Source of the DNA: Mansonella perstans
Taxonomy: Eukaryota; Nematoda; Chromadorea; Rhabditida; Onchocercidae
Direction of reading: 5' to 3'
DNA: 64,000 nt
Assembly: GCA_037074765.1 (NCBI GenBank)
Contig: JBAMDO010000030.1
Coordinates: 124,001 to 188,000 of the forward strand
A program made the position numbers and the translations under genes. Shown one piece after another: positions 42,089-54,232 of this stretch (within the stretch, counting starts at the first letter, position 1; each line of letters opens with the position of its first letter). The notes beneath the pieces were generated by a model. It worked only from the letters and a program-made list of their open reading frames with translations, had not been told where the DNA came from and searched no databases.

Positions 42089-42767
42089 TAATTTGTGCTT
42101 TTTAGTTTAGCTAATGAAAACAGAAACAAATAAAAAAATATCAAATAATATTTTTCCATGATATTATATTACTAAGTATCTTAACCATTTTTTGTCGATA
42201 CATCAAATTTGTTAAGCGCAAGTTTGAAATAATCTGTAAAGACTTGCTTGAGAAAGTACGTATACAACAAAGCTAAATATCATTCTTGGTTATCGCCTAC
42301 TGCTCGATTCAAACGACAGCGAATTTGTGGGAAATTAAAGCGAAGTGACAATTGACCAGTTACTGTGTAACCAAAAGCACCTTAAATTGTAAATGTTGGA
42401 TGAACGAATTTTCAGCATCTAACTAATCCAAGTATAGACATGATTATTAAAATGTTCGATGACTGAGAAATTGCGGTAAAGCTGCCGAGAAAATAAGCAA
42501 AAGCTTCAGAAGGATGAAACATTTTTTTGTTTATTTGAAGTCCTGCAATGAAGAATATTTGGATATGACAAATTTATGATTAATGATGTATTTTTCTAAT
42601 GCCACTTTTGTACGGTCGATATTGTTTGTTGCATACTATAAAATTGGACATATGCGAAAATATCAATGACTGTCACATAGACAAATAACTTTCAAGTTTG
42701 ATTCTTCACAGGGAGTTTTTTTTGGGGGGAGAAGAATTATCATCAACTATTTTAAGAAATAAGAATT

Positions 42768-42973
42768 TTAATTAAGAACTTTAATCTCCCTAAAATCCAA
42801 TTTAATCATCAGGCGGTTTCAAAAAATCTTGCAAACATTATTTTTTGATAACTCATAGGAGAAAGTGAAAAACATATTGAAAAATATCTATTGCACTGAG
42901 AAATATGTTGGTTTTTTCCAATATTTACTTAATGGTCAAATTGGATTTTAGGAAGATTAAAGTTCTTAATTAA
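42768..42973. repeat. 206-bp fold-back element with 42-bp inverted arms
   Basis: The left arm 42768-42809 and the right arm 42932-42973 are reverse complements with three mismatches in 42. The outermost part is ttaattaagaactttaatc on the left and its complement on the right. Homology continues weakly outward with an indel. The spacer is 122 bp. No ORF is present, which fits a MITE or a long-hairpin locus. Confidence 0.85.
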
Positions 42974-45900
42974 ATTTAATTCTGAAATTAAGAGTCTCAA
43001 AAAAACGAGCCTTGAAAAACTAATGTTTCGCCGCCGGCAATAATAATAGAGTTGTCAGACGATAAAGAAAGAAATTACGGATACCCTAAATTTCGATTGT
43101 TCAGTTCACTGTTTACAAATATCTAATTCTTTATCCATTCCGATGTATAAACAATCGTTTGGATGTTCTGATTTAAAGATTAGAATTTGAATTTCTGAGA
43201 TGATATGGATAATTTCTTCATTAATCACTTGTAAACTATGCTGTGACAAAAAGATGAAATATCTTTTTTAACTTGAATAATTCATCTTTTATTTGCTCTT
43301 TTTCCGAAGAAGAATAATCTTTGAAGTAAGAATAATCGATATGCCAGTAACCATAAATTTTAGTCATTGTCACATTTAATTAACTTGAAATAGGCATACT
43401 ACTATGTTCGCATATTTCTGACCAATGTCATCCAAATAACAAATTAGTAAATAATCGTTAACGTCCCAAGTTGGTAAGAATAAAGAATTTCGAATTTCAC
43501 AGTAATTTACAAAATGAGGCTAACCCACAAACAGCAAATATTATATTCATTTTCTCGACAGCTCTCGGTGGTAATAATGAAAGATTTTTCCAAAATGATC
43601 AATTCTTCTGTGTTTACAAAATACTGCAACTTAATTTTTGCATAAATTTATAATGAAGACAATACTACAATTAACTGATAAATGATATTTGCCACTGTGA
43701 TATGAGATCATCCATGATAAGAACGATGTAAGATCGATGATGATCAGCTTTGAATGAATTGTTTTTCTCAACAAATTACTTCACGAAACAGCAAAATATC
43801 GCAATTGATGATAATTACTCAAATATGAATTCGACAGAAAATAAATAGAAAGGAAAGCAAAAAAACAATTTTCTGGATATCCCTTCAATTACTGGATCCT
43901 CGTTAGATCCTACTGCTCATCACTTCTTGCAGCCTTTCCTTCATCATCTGAACAAGAAAAAACTTCGACGGTGGTTATTAGCATCAAATTTATCAAATTC
44001 TTGAAGAAAAAAGTGTGAAGAAAAAGAGAAGAATTACTCAATCATTATCACATTACTCTGATTATCACACAATTACTCCAATCATTATCACATGCAAAAT
44101 TTCATGAAAGGAAATAAAGGGAATAATTTAACAAGTGAGGTTTTGAATGCTGTAATGTTGAAAAAGAGAATATGCAACAAAAAAGTTCAAAAAATCTTTC
44201 GAAGAATTAAGAAATTGGAACAAAGTTTTTTGCTTGCTAAGTTATTTAAATTACTTTTATTGATTATTTCCTTTGTTCATTCTTTTCAGTTTTGCCTATG
44301 AATCATTTTAAAGTGAAAGGAAGTTTCAATTCTTTGCACACATTTTCTCTCCAAAAACGATTTTAGATACCGGACGGGAAGCACAAAATCTTTCCTGATT
44401 CCGGAAATTAATTATTGAAAAATGCGTTTCACTTATTGTACTTCAAAAGCAATTGTCTTTAACCGAGAGAGTTGATGTAAATTATTTCCAATGATTACTT
44501 CGTGTATCATTCCATCACTTATTTCTTTACGGTATGGTGGAAGCTTAGAACTGCTTCGTGATTTTCCAAGTGATTATTTCAATAATTTTTAAAATCCATT
44601 AATTCACTTTAATTTTTTATTGTTCAATTTAAATAGGTTCATGCATGAGTGAAAAATTCAGATATATTTCAGCGGTATGGTATGTCTATGAAAATTTCAC
44701 AAGGCAACAAATTAATAGATATTCAAAAATGCTTTTGCAAGTTTTTACCTTTTAGAAAATAGATAGCGTTGTTAAGTATAATTCTGATTTCCTGGGATCT
44801 ATTAATTTTAAGCTAAGTAATTAAATGTGAAGGAAAGAAAGTTACTGAGTTTCAAAGATTATTAACTAATACTTGAAATTAGTAATATTTGCGAAAATCC
44901 CTGCATATGCAAAGTGATGCAGATCATTTTCAAAGTGAACAGATAGTTCCCTCAATACATCATCCTGATCTTCCGCAGTATTACACGAGATAATTAAAGG
45001 AAGCGAGTGAACTTACTGAATTCTTCTGGTAAATCAAGCAAATTTCACTGAAAACAACTTTCTGATGTACAGGTGCACGTACATACACAGACAACTGATT
45101 ATTGAAATGAAAAATATGGAACGATGTCTGCGAGCTATCCGAGAAAAATAGTCGTGAAAGTGAAAGAAGAAAGAGAAAAGAGACTGTCAACTGGATACAT
45201 AGACAACAGACGAGGCGAATTAAAAAGCTCATCTTTTTTCCAGACTGGACAGCAGTAAAATTTGCAGAAATTAATCTCGAAAAGAATCATTAATTTGGAG
45301 AGTGAAATTACACATTTACGGCGGTGAAATTAGATGAAATTATTTTTTCGTTCTATGAAATTTGATTGAAATCTATTCAGCATGGTTCAAAGGTAAAGCA
45401 ATGATTGTTTTTTTGGTCTTTTTGGGCTACTGTCTTTTTGGCTTGCATAAAAACGTTCGGTAACTTCATTGACTGATCAATACTTGGATAGTTAGTGTTG
45501 ATACCAGAAATACTATTGATGATACTTGTTCTGATCAGCAAGACGGAATGCTTTTGCTGACAATATTTTCCTTTTTCAATTACCTCATCCAATCATTGCT
45601 TGTTTCCGTAACATTTATCTTATTCTTTATCGCATGGTAAATCGATAATTTCTGGTCCATTCATCGTATCTTAAAAATGCGAGACAATGCTGGATAAGGA
45701 TGGATCATCTCTTCGTGTTTGATCATATACACTGAAAATGAAAAAAATCCTACCATAAATGTCAACGACAACAACTTATCATTCATAGATCACTGCGACG
45801 ACATAAAAAACATAAAAACAAAAGATTGTTCATTAATGCGGTGCGGTAGGTCTGTTCGCCGAAACAACTGAATACTAAACAAACTGTTGTTCAAGTTGAG

Positions 45901-46880
45901 TTTATACTCCTCAAACAAAATGAATCCTTGTCCAAATGAAAAAACTAAAAAATATTAGGAAAAGAAATTTTTCTTTGGCAAAAGAGTTGATCCTATGCAG
46001 ACAAATAAAATACTTTGTTCAACATCAGCATCACCATACCGATTGCTCCAAACTTTTCTTTCCGGAAATGCTTAAAATATGTCAGATATGAAATTACTAA
46101 CTTTTAAATTGCTAACTGTCAAATTTGCTAAATCATATCGAAGCTACTTAACTGGAAAGAAATTCAAAAGGGAGTCGAAATTGATCATAACTATGGAAAC
46201 AACGCTTAGATCCTTCAATACAGTAATAATAATAACAATTGAAATGACATGTGAAAATGAGACAGCAAATGATTAGAATTGTGAACACCTTTGCAAAGAG
46301 ATACGTATGACAGTAATTATTATAGCTGTCTTTCTAATGCTTCTTACTGTATATCTTAAAATCATCTGTTTTATCCTTTTTGTTTTTAACTTTGTTCGTT
46401 ATTTCGTTCATTTAATGATAAATTAAATAAACGCTTAATAATGATATTATAAATATCTTAATAAAAGTAGTGGCACTATAAGTAATTAATGTGATAGTAA
46501 AGTGATCATGACAATGTGATATAAACAATAACGATGGTGACAATAAGATCGATCTTTCTTCTACTCGTGAAAGTTTTTGAGTGTATTGATGAAAAAACTG
46601 ACAATAATATTTGACCTGAATCTGTACTGGTTTGTGTTGTTTCTTGTTATCTACTCAAATCGTTTTTTTCTTTTGTCTTTTTCTTAACTTAAAATTTTTT
46701 ATTTGAAAAATGTAAAAGAAATTGGCGGATGAGATATCATAAGAAGTGGTCATCGTGGTGATACGGGCAAGGAGACGATGAATGAGATACTGGAGGTTAG
46801 AGGGCATTGGGGGCAGGACAATCGAAATGTCAAATGTCACCGTAGAAACAGAACAGACAAATGGCATACCCCGTTTTTCA
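42974..46880. other. A+T-rich intergenic tract upstream of cut-1
   Basis: No confident gene was seen. It contains a degenerate repeat of an aatcattatcacat-like unit near 44035-44095 and several 60-83-codon ORFs without protein-like composition. The last few hundred bases probably hold cut-1 regulatory DNA. Confidence 0.5.
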
Positions 46881-46884
46881 AAAT

Positions 46885-46895
46885 TATATAAAAGG
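46885..46895 (+). promoter_or_regulatory. TATA box of cut-1
   Basis: The sequence tatataaaagg lies 112 bp upstream of the cut-1 ATG and would place transcription start near 46915-46925. It is followed by an A/C-rich leader (caacaaaacaacaacag). A TCTTAG at about 46965-46970 could alternatively be a trans-splice acceptor. Confidence 0.55.
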
Positions 46896-47006
46896 CAGTT
46901 ATTTTCGTTGAAAGAAGGACTAACAACAAAACAACAACAGTTAGGTGTAGGAGACAGCGAACAGTCTTAGTTTGCAAAATCAAATCTTACTTAAACCTTT
47001 GAAACG

Positions 47007-49001
47007 ATGCTTCGTATTGCCACTGTCTGTGCTGCTTTAATTGCACTGTCTTATTCAATTCCTGTTGATAACGGTGTTGAAGGTAACATATTTTTCTTAA
47101 ATATATAAAAGAATTTTTCAGAGGTGATTTAAAATTTTGCCCATATTATTCCATCTTCAAAATGACGGATATCTTAGAAATGTAATTAATTTTCAAGCAA
47201 TTAGTCGCAGTTTACAAAATTGTTTGAGAGAATTGCGATTTCATTCCACTGATTATTTGTTCAGCCTGATTCAGCGTGCATTCATTTATAGGAGAACCGG
47301 AAATTGAATGCGGACCAACTTCGATAACCATCAACTTCAATACACGTAATGCATTTGAGGGACATGTCTATGTGAAAGGTCTTTACGACCAGGAAGGTTG
47401 CCGTAATGATGAAGGTGGACGTCAGGTTGCCGGAATTTCACTTCCATTTGATTCGTGCAATGTTGCGCGTACACGGTCTTTGAATCCACGAGGTTTATCA
47501 ATTTTAGAAATTTTCGATTGAAGAAACAAATTTTTTCCCAACAATTTCAGATTTTTAAGCTATTAAAAGACATCCATGTCAGCTCGTACAGTTTACTATA
47601 TAAATTATTCTAATCATTCTAAATTTTCCAGAATCTTTATAAGAAAATTTTTCTACAGGTATCTTTGTAACGACCACTGTCGTAATCTCCTTCCATCCAT
47701 TGTTCGTTACAAAAGTTGACCGTGCATATCGGGTACAATGCTTTTACATGGAGGCTGATAAAACAGTTAGCACCCAGATTGAGGTGTCCGAAATCACCAC
47801 TGCTTTTCAAACTCAAATTGTCCCTATGCCTGTTTGCCGATACGAGGTATGCCTTTTTTTAAATTCTGTTAATCTTATCGTTCAAAATCAAGCATTACTT
47901 ATGAGTCTTGTCATTATGGATGAATTAAAATTTTTCAAAGTACCATACAAGAAACAATAGATGCAGAAGCATATTTCAGATCTTAGATGGCGGACCAACC
48001 GGACAACCAATTCAGTTTGCTACCATTGGTCAACCAGTTTATCACAAATGGACCTGCGATTCCGAAACCGTTGATACTTTTTGCGCAGTTGTCCATTCCT
48101 GCTTTGTCGATGATGGCAATGGTGATACAGTGGAAATTCTGAACTCAGATGGTTGTGCTCTCGATAAATTCTTGCTAAATAATTTGGAATATCCAACAGG
48201 TGAGTGATTTTGGTTGAAGAAGCAGTAAAATTGTAAAACAATCTACAGTCAGCAGTTGCATCTTATCTGGAGACAAAAATGTTTTTTTCGGGTCGCTAAA
48301 AAAAATGATGTAGAATGGCTCTAAATCGAAAAATTGAATTTTTAGATCTTATGGCTGGCCAAGAAGCGCACGTATACAAATATGCGGACCGATCTCAGCT
48401 TTTCTATCAGTGCCAGATCAGTATCACCATCAAAGAACCAAACAGCGAATGTGCTCGACCGCAATGTTCAGAACCGCAAGGATTCGGAGCTGTTAAAACG
48501 GGTGGTACCGCTGTCAGGCCTGCAGCAGCTGCTCAACTCCGTCTCCTCAAGAAAAGATCTGCGGAACCGGAGAACATTGTTGATGTACGAACTGATATCA
48601 GTGCCCTTGAAATTAGCGAAGACGTATGTATAATCTCTTTTTTATTATTTTTCTACATTTTCAGTAGAACCAATCAATAGCTGTATCCAAGAATGCAGAA
48701 GATTTCGATATATGTGCGTGCTAGTCTCTCTATCCCTTTCTGCAACCGGTTTTTAACAAACTTCTGTTTTGTTTTCTTTCATCTAGTTCAAAGGAAATTT
48801 CAGAACCAAGCTCTACCAGTTGATTTACGTCATCGTGCACGCTTGCATCTTGGTGGACAACCAATGGTACTCGCAGCGGTACAAAACGGAATTTGCATGT
48901 CACCGTTTGGCTTTTCAATATTTATGGGTTTAAGCATCGCACTCATTGCTGCCGTCATTGTCACCATTTCCTTTAAACTTCGTCCAACACAAAAAGTATA
49001 A
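47007..49001 (+). CDS. cut-1: Cuticlin-1 (CUT-1), zona pellucida-domain cuticle protein
   Basis: The six exons are 47007-47082, 47292-47492, 47659-47846, 47980-48199, 48346-48623 and 48804-49001. They total 1161 nt (386 residues) and all junctions are in phase. A signal peptide (MLRIATVCAALIALSYS) is followed by the ZP domain from about residue 30 (EIECGPTSITINFNTR, then GCRNDEGGRQVAGISLPF, then KWTCDSETVDTFCAVVHSC). An Ala/Arg-rich linker carries a furin-type site, LLKKR/SAEP, at about 297-299. A C-terminal membrane segment spans about 355-378 (FGFSIFMGLSIALIAA). CUT-1 is a component of the insoluble cuticlin layer, made by hypodermal cells. ZP proteins are secreted after cleavage before the anchor and then polymerise. 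The sequence agrees closely with the filarial/nematode cut-1 family, length included. Confidence 0.95.
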
Positions 49002-49864
49002 AATCAAGGAAATCGTTGTAGATTATTGAAGGAATAATAAGACTGCCATATTTCTTTCTTCTCATTAACTTTTAATAACCAATTTAGCTAAGAAAACATG
49101 TATGAAATGTATGAAAATTATCTATCTTTTGTATACTGAACAATGTAATTAGGTCATAAGTAGTTTGTTCATTATGTCAACATATCTTTATCATTTGTGA
49201 AAGTGTCACAAATCATACTTGTATTGCCCGATTTTCACGGGCATTGCTATTTCTTTTCTGTAGATTTATTTTTTTTGCGTTGTTGCAATTAAAAATGCTT
49301 TACTGCTATCGCTACTACGCAAAACAATGGAAAGTGTGGGATACAATGGCAAAGTATGATTCAGAAAGGTTATTCGGCATAATGCAAACCTGAAATACAC
49401 TGCAATCTTATTATCATCAATTTGCGATTAACTATATCAACATCCTTAACCTTAACAACTAGTAGTGAAAGTAAAACCATTTTTTCCTTTTTTCGAACAA
49501 CAGCCGTTGGCAATTATTAAATACAGAAAGAAATGACATGCCAAGAAAGAGGAAAAATTATATTAAATTATTTTAGAATTCCAGCTGATCGATAGCATAG
49601 AATTGACATTATTCTAATATAAACAATAATTGCACTAGTCAGTAAATACTACTGCATAGTCAGTAAATTTTAAATTTAATGAGTACAAAGGTTGATGAAT
49701 CAGCAGTAATTAAGGAAGAATTGAAACTATTTCCTTACTTGAGGTTTTTTCCCAGAAATAAATTTTTCAAATCAAGATAGAAATAATCCGAGATTAACAT
49801 ACTTGCAAAATTTTGTACATTTAAGGAATATTCAAAAAATCACTCTGTCATATTATGATTTCAG
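49002..49864. other. cut-1 3' UTR and spacer
   Basis: A+T-rich sequence after the cut-1 stop, with no clear gene. ATGAGTACAAAG at 49679-49690 followed by GTTGAT is a weak candidate first exon (MSTK) for the next gene, in the phase required by the 49865 exon. Confidence 0.45.
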
Positions 49865-52088
49865 GTGGATGATGGATACGAGGCGGTGGTTTCTCAGTTT
49901 ATTTTTGCTGAAGATGGATTTCGGGATGTTAGATCTATTAAAAAACGATGCCGGGGTTAGATTGTTCGGCGTTTCATTGCATTGAGACTTGGCATATTGA
50001 ATTGCTTAGCTGTTCGCTTACTTTAATCTTTAAATGAAAAGCATTTTTTTCAAGGAATTACTGGAAGATCCAACAACAAACTATTATACTCATCCGATAC
50101 GCAGCAGTATCATTTTTGTCAAAGTTATATTTAGTGAAAAATGCAATAAGTTCGAAATTAACTGCTTATCAATTGTAAATCTATGTCCCAAAATAAATCA
50201 TCAACTTCGATCAGTGCAGATTTTTGATAATTTTCTTAGCAAATTTGTTGAACCCTTCACTGTAACCTATCTGAATTGCTGATTCGATATTGATTTGATG
50301 CGCAAATTTAGATGACGAGAAATTTTCCAACTTTTGAAAAACTGTTACCTCCGCATTGTTATTTTTATTACAAAGAGAAATGATCGGAATTGAATTTTTT
50401 TTTTGAGGTTTACATTTACTACGTTGTACGAAAATGAATGGGCAACACCGTACGTCATTTACGAAACGACTGACAGGTTCGTTTACTTCTGGCTCGTAGT
50501 TCGCCTGGCTTTTTTAAAATAAAACTTGCCATTTATCATGCTTGCAAAGTTTAATTTTGAAATAACAAACGAGTTGAATTAAAACTACTTAAATGATAAA
50601 AGCGAAATTACTGTTCTTTAAGTGCAAGCATTACTTTCACATTACTTTTTATTTTCTTCAAGTCAAAAATTTTTCAAAACAGTAGTGTTTCCGTTCACTT
50701 TTTTCAAAACATTTTGTTTTTTCTTTTTTTGTTACCGAATATTTACTGCATAAGGAACAAACAATGTTCAAACAATCTCCACAAAATTCTACTTCGTTGA
50801 GAGAAAAAGAAGACTTTCAGCGGTGCAAGACTGACCTTCGGTTATGATTACGACAGGAAACCATTCGTATCGTTGTATGAGAAATATGGGTAAGTTTTTC
50901 ATGGTACTGGTGGTAAGTTGGTACTAATAACATAAATCACCAATTCTCTTTTATATCAGTGATATTTTGTAGTATTGTACCATCTATAATACACTCAGAA
51001 ATCGCTCATCTAGAATGAAGCAACTTAATTAAGGAGTTATGGATGTTGCAATAAAACTTTCTAAGATTTTTAAATTGTTTCTTTCAATTAGTTTTAAATT
51101 TTATCAGCGAGATGAAAGATTCCATCTCCCAGGATATTGCTCTTATGCCGCACGGTTTTTCATTCATCATTTTATATGGAAGCTGGAAAGCCAATCTTGT
51201 TTTCAATGGAAGGTTCATGGCATATAACTTTTTTTAAATTTAATGATAAATTTCAAAATGAGCACATAAAATGAAAGAGGAAAGTATCTCAACGAAGGAA
51301 GAGCCCAATTCGAATTAACTATAAGTTAAGGAACTATAAGTCAAGTCAACTGAAATATTTATGTCTACAAGAAATTGAAGTATCCTTGCTATCGCAGAAA
51401 TCCCGACAAATAATTAAGAGTCCAGATAAGAACAATTTATTTTAGATTTTATTTCATCAATGGACGTGATAGAATGCTAATGGATCCGCATTTCGATTCT
51501 ACGAAACCAGCAGCATATGTTTCCGGATGTGATCCACGAAAACAGCGGTATTTCTCGAAGTGCTTCAAACACAGAACATTGATGAAATGAAATTAAAATA
51601 AATTGTTTCCTTTTCAGAATTATTGTTCGCCAAAGTCCTTATGTGGATCCTTTTAACTGGGGGAGCTATCTGTGGATCTCAAATATGAGAGCACTGGGAT
51701 CAATCCAACCGGATAATACTGTCATTTGTTCCTTAAAATATTTCCCAGCTGGTCAAGGATCGTTGGTTTTTATGTTTTAGTTTAGAAAGGCAATACTCTG
51801 ATTGTTGTTATCTGTCTGACTATTTCATGGGATGAGAAAGAAGAGGAAAGATTCAAACATTTTTATTTGTATAATTAAATAAACTTCCAATTTTCTGCTT
51901 TAAAATATTAAAAAAAAAATCTGTCCTCTACACAGATTTATGCTTGGGACATATGGACAAAGAAATCGATCTTATCTGCATACCCGTCGTTCTTTTATGG
52001 GATTGACGTTAAATCACGACAGAACTCGTTTCTTCGACATTCTACCCAAGAAGAAACTTTTCCTTACATTATTTGGCGAATACGATGA
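49865..52088 (+). CDS. Unrecognised protein, six phase-consistent exons; 5' end uncertain
   Basis: The exons are 49865-49955, 50055-50106, 50821-50889, 51446-51547, 51618-51765 and 51936-52088. They give 204 residues and end at TGA 52086-52088. Readable parts are VDDGYEAVVSQFIFAEDGFR, ITGRSNNKLLYSSDTQ, LTFGYDYDRKPFVSLYEKYG, FINGRDRMLMDPHFD, AYVSGCDPRKQRIIVRQSPY, DPFNWGSYLWISNMRALGS, VICSLKYFPAGQGSL and IYAWDIWTKKSILSAYPSFF. It is rich in aromatic residues and looks like a folded globular or extracellular domain. There is no membrane segment in the visible part and no motif I recognise. The 50055-50106 exon uses a TTTCAAG acceptor and is the weakest link. The next chain (from 52367) could be part of the same gene by alternative splicing. 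Confidence 0.55.
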
Positions 52089-52366
52089 AAACAATTGTAA
52101 ATTTTCCACAAAAAAAGAAGAATTTAAGAATGAAATTTATGAAGTGATATGAAATCAAATCTCTATTCATTTCACATTTTGAGAAGAATGAATTCTGAAA
52201 ACAATAAGAAATGCGTGAGCATTTCTAAGCTGAACTGATTAAGTATAGAGTTAGATAGAACTTTCTAGATGACCAATCATTCTGACACTGAAGCAGTTCC
52301 TATTACTGCCTAATTTTTTCCAACTACGAACTAACTGCCGACGAAGCAAAGTAGTGCAACTTTCAG

Positions 52367-53400
52367 ATGTTCTACTGGAAGACCAACATGACGAATTCGA
52401 TCTGAGTATTGCTATGACTCTTTATGATTCGACCATCAAATATCGAGTTACCGGAAGCATTACCACAGTATACCGCCTCCTTCACTGATGTTTTCAGGAA
52501 AACATCAATTTTCTAGTCTAGCTGAGCAAACTATGACAAGAAAACTTAGGCATCTTCAGTTCTTACATAAGACTTACTAGATACAGTCATACATGTTAGA
52601 TTGGTATAATTAAAGCAAATGAATACGATTGCAGATATTAGTTCAATTTCAAAATAAAGTGTTTGTGGGACACGACAACATATTGTTGTCATTTTAAACT
52701 CATTCAACAGAAATTTTGCAAATCCTTCGCATTTGTCAGTTACGAACTAATTTTTAAATTTGAACAATATTTCATTCAGTTCTATCAGAAAGAATGCGGT
52801 AACACACCTGAAGGTCTACCAGATCCTTGCAAATCTGATCCTAATGATTTTTATTTCACTTGTTTGCATGTCGGATACTACTTAAGTAAGTAATGTTTCA
52901 CAACTGCAATTTCAGTTGCATAGAAGATATGAACTGAAATTTTTTTTTGCAATGATTAAATTTCAGCTGAAAAACGTGAAACGACTCCTAATCGGACGGC
53001 CAGTCGGTGCATCTTAGCTGGTCCAAGTCCCTATAGAAGCATACTTGATCGAAGCCAGCAACTGAAGTACACATACGGATACTGGGGTTGTGTTCCTTTC
53101 ACATACGAATACTGCGGTTGTGTTCCTTTCACATACGGATGCTGGAGTTGTGTTCCTTTCCATTTCAAAACTCTTCAATCTCTAATTGTTTTTATAAACT
53201 CATTTTCAATAACATCACCATTGTAATCATTCCCTTCAAAATCGAACCACACCAAAAAATTCAATTTTTTAGAAGATTTATCACTGATGCGCATGCAAGA
53301 CAAAGGTAAAAGCACTTTGATGATCGATGGAGTACAGATGATACCCTCACCGGAACCGGAAATTTACCATGAAACCATTGCTGATTTTGACTGGTTCTGA
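52367..53400 (+). CDS. Unrecognised Cys-containing protein, four exons; 5' end uncertain
   Basis: The exons are 52367-52467, 52780-52885, 52967-53086 and 53273-53400, all in phase, ending at TGA 53398-53400 (about 150 residues visible). Segments are DVLLEDQHDEFDLSIAMTLY, STIKYRVTGSITT, KECGNTPEGLPDPCKSDPND, FTCLHVGYYL, TPNRTASRCILAGPSPY, SILDRSQQLKYTYGYW and LSLMRMQDKGKSTLMIDG. It ends EIYHETIADFDWF. The open frame extends upstream to about 52285 (RTNCRRSKVVQLS), so the first exon may begin earlier. Four cysteines suggest an extracellular protein. The third exon ends in a triplicated donor repeat (see 53071-53160). No family is recognised. It may be one transcription unit with the chain just upstream. 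Confidence 0.5.
53071..53160 (+). repeat. Three 30-bp tandem repeats spanning an exon/donor boundary
   Basis: Units 53071-53100, 53101-53130 and 53131-53160 share acatacgRatRctgSRgttg followed by tgttcctttc. The first contains the end of the third exon of the 52367-53400 model (TAC TGG G|GTTGTG). Copies 2 and 3 contain the same candidate donor (G|GTTGTG and A|GTTGTG), each ten codons later and open in frame, so three alternative donors are possible. Confidence 0.85.
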
Positions 53401-53679
53401 AATCATGCCGAAAATCCTTTCTTTTTCATTATCTTTTTCATTTGTTATCTTTTATCCCTTAATTTTTATTATCAAATTGTTTCCGTTCCTTCTCATTTTG
53501 TTTCTTTTTCTTCCTTTTTCATTGTCACTTTGCACTCTATTTCTACCCTTCTGGCAGAAACAAAAATTTGCCTTTAAATATTTTAGCCTTGAAAGAATTT
53601 TCTTGGAATAAAAAAATCAAAGAACAGAAATGAGAATCAAAGTGTCACTAATTATCTCTTGCAATCTTGTGGTTGTCAG

Positions 53680-53892
53680 AATCTGACACGTAAACGTACC
53701 GTATTCTTAGCGTACGTTCTGTCAGTAATAGATTTTGTGGAAACATTGTCTTCTAATGATCCTACAATGGTATTTGTTACTTTACCTGATGAAATAAGCA
53801 GTCATTGGATCACTCATCCAGATACAGAAAGCCGATCAGCAGAATACAAAAATAATCCGTGTGAAACAAATCAATTCGAGTTATACAATTAA
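53680..53892 (+). CDS. Exon-like ORF, possible alternative terminal exon
   Basis: After a GTTGTCAG acceptor, 71 codons read from 53680 in phase 0 to TAA at 53890-53892. The sequence begins NLTRKRTVFLAYVLSVIDF, continues PTMVFVTLPDEISSHWITH and ends NNPCETNQFELYN. The composition looks protein-coding. A phase-0 GTACAG donor inside the preceding exon (after TLMIDG, near 53330) could splice to it and give an alternative C-terminus. It could otherwise belong to an unseen gene. No domain is recognised. Confidence 0.35.
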   Translation, partial: NLTRKRTVFLAYVLSVIDFVETLSSNDPTMVFVTLPDEISSHWITHPDTESRSAEYKNNPCETNQFELYN

Positions 53893-54232
53893 CTTGTGTA
53901 TAAAGAAGAATGACAATCTTAATACTTATTAAGATTTTTATTAACTGTAATAAAACTTAAACAAAGATTTTTAAGGCGGAAAAAATTTTTTAAAAAAGTA
54001 ATTAAACTGAACTTATCAGAAATTAAATTTGAGGAAGTAAATTTAACTGAAACAATTGTTTTCTGACGTTCTGTACCAGAGAGAAAATTAGAAGTGAGAT
54101 TTTGTACAAGAGAACGGTATAATTTGATTACATATTCATTATTGAAGAATTGTTAAGCGCAATTTGAAGTTTGGAAACGTTATCTTCCGCGGTGTGACCG
54201 AATGCTTGCGGGAGAATCTGTCTTTGATGCTC

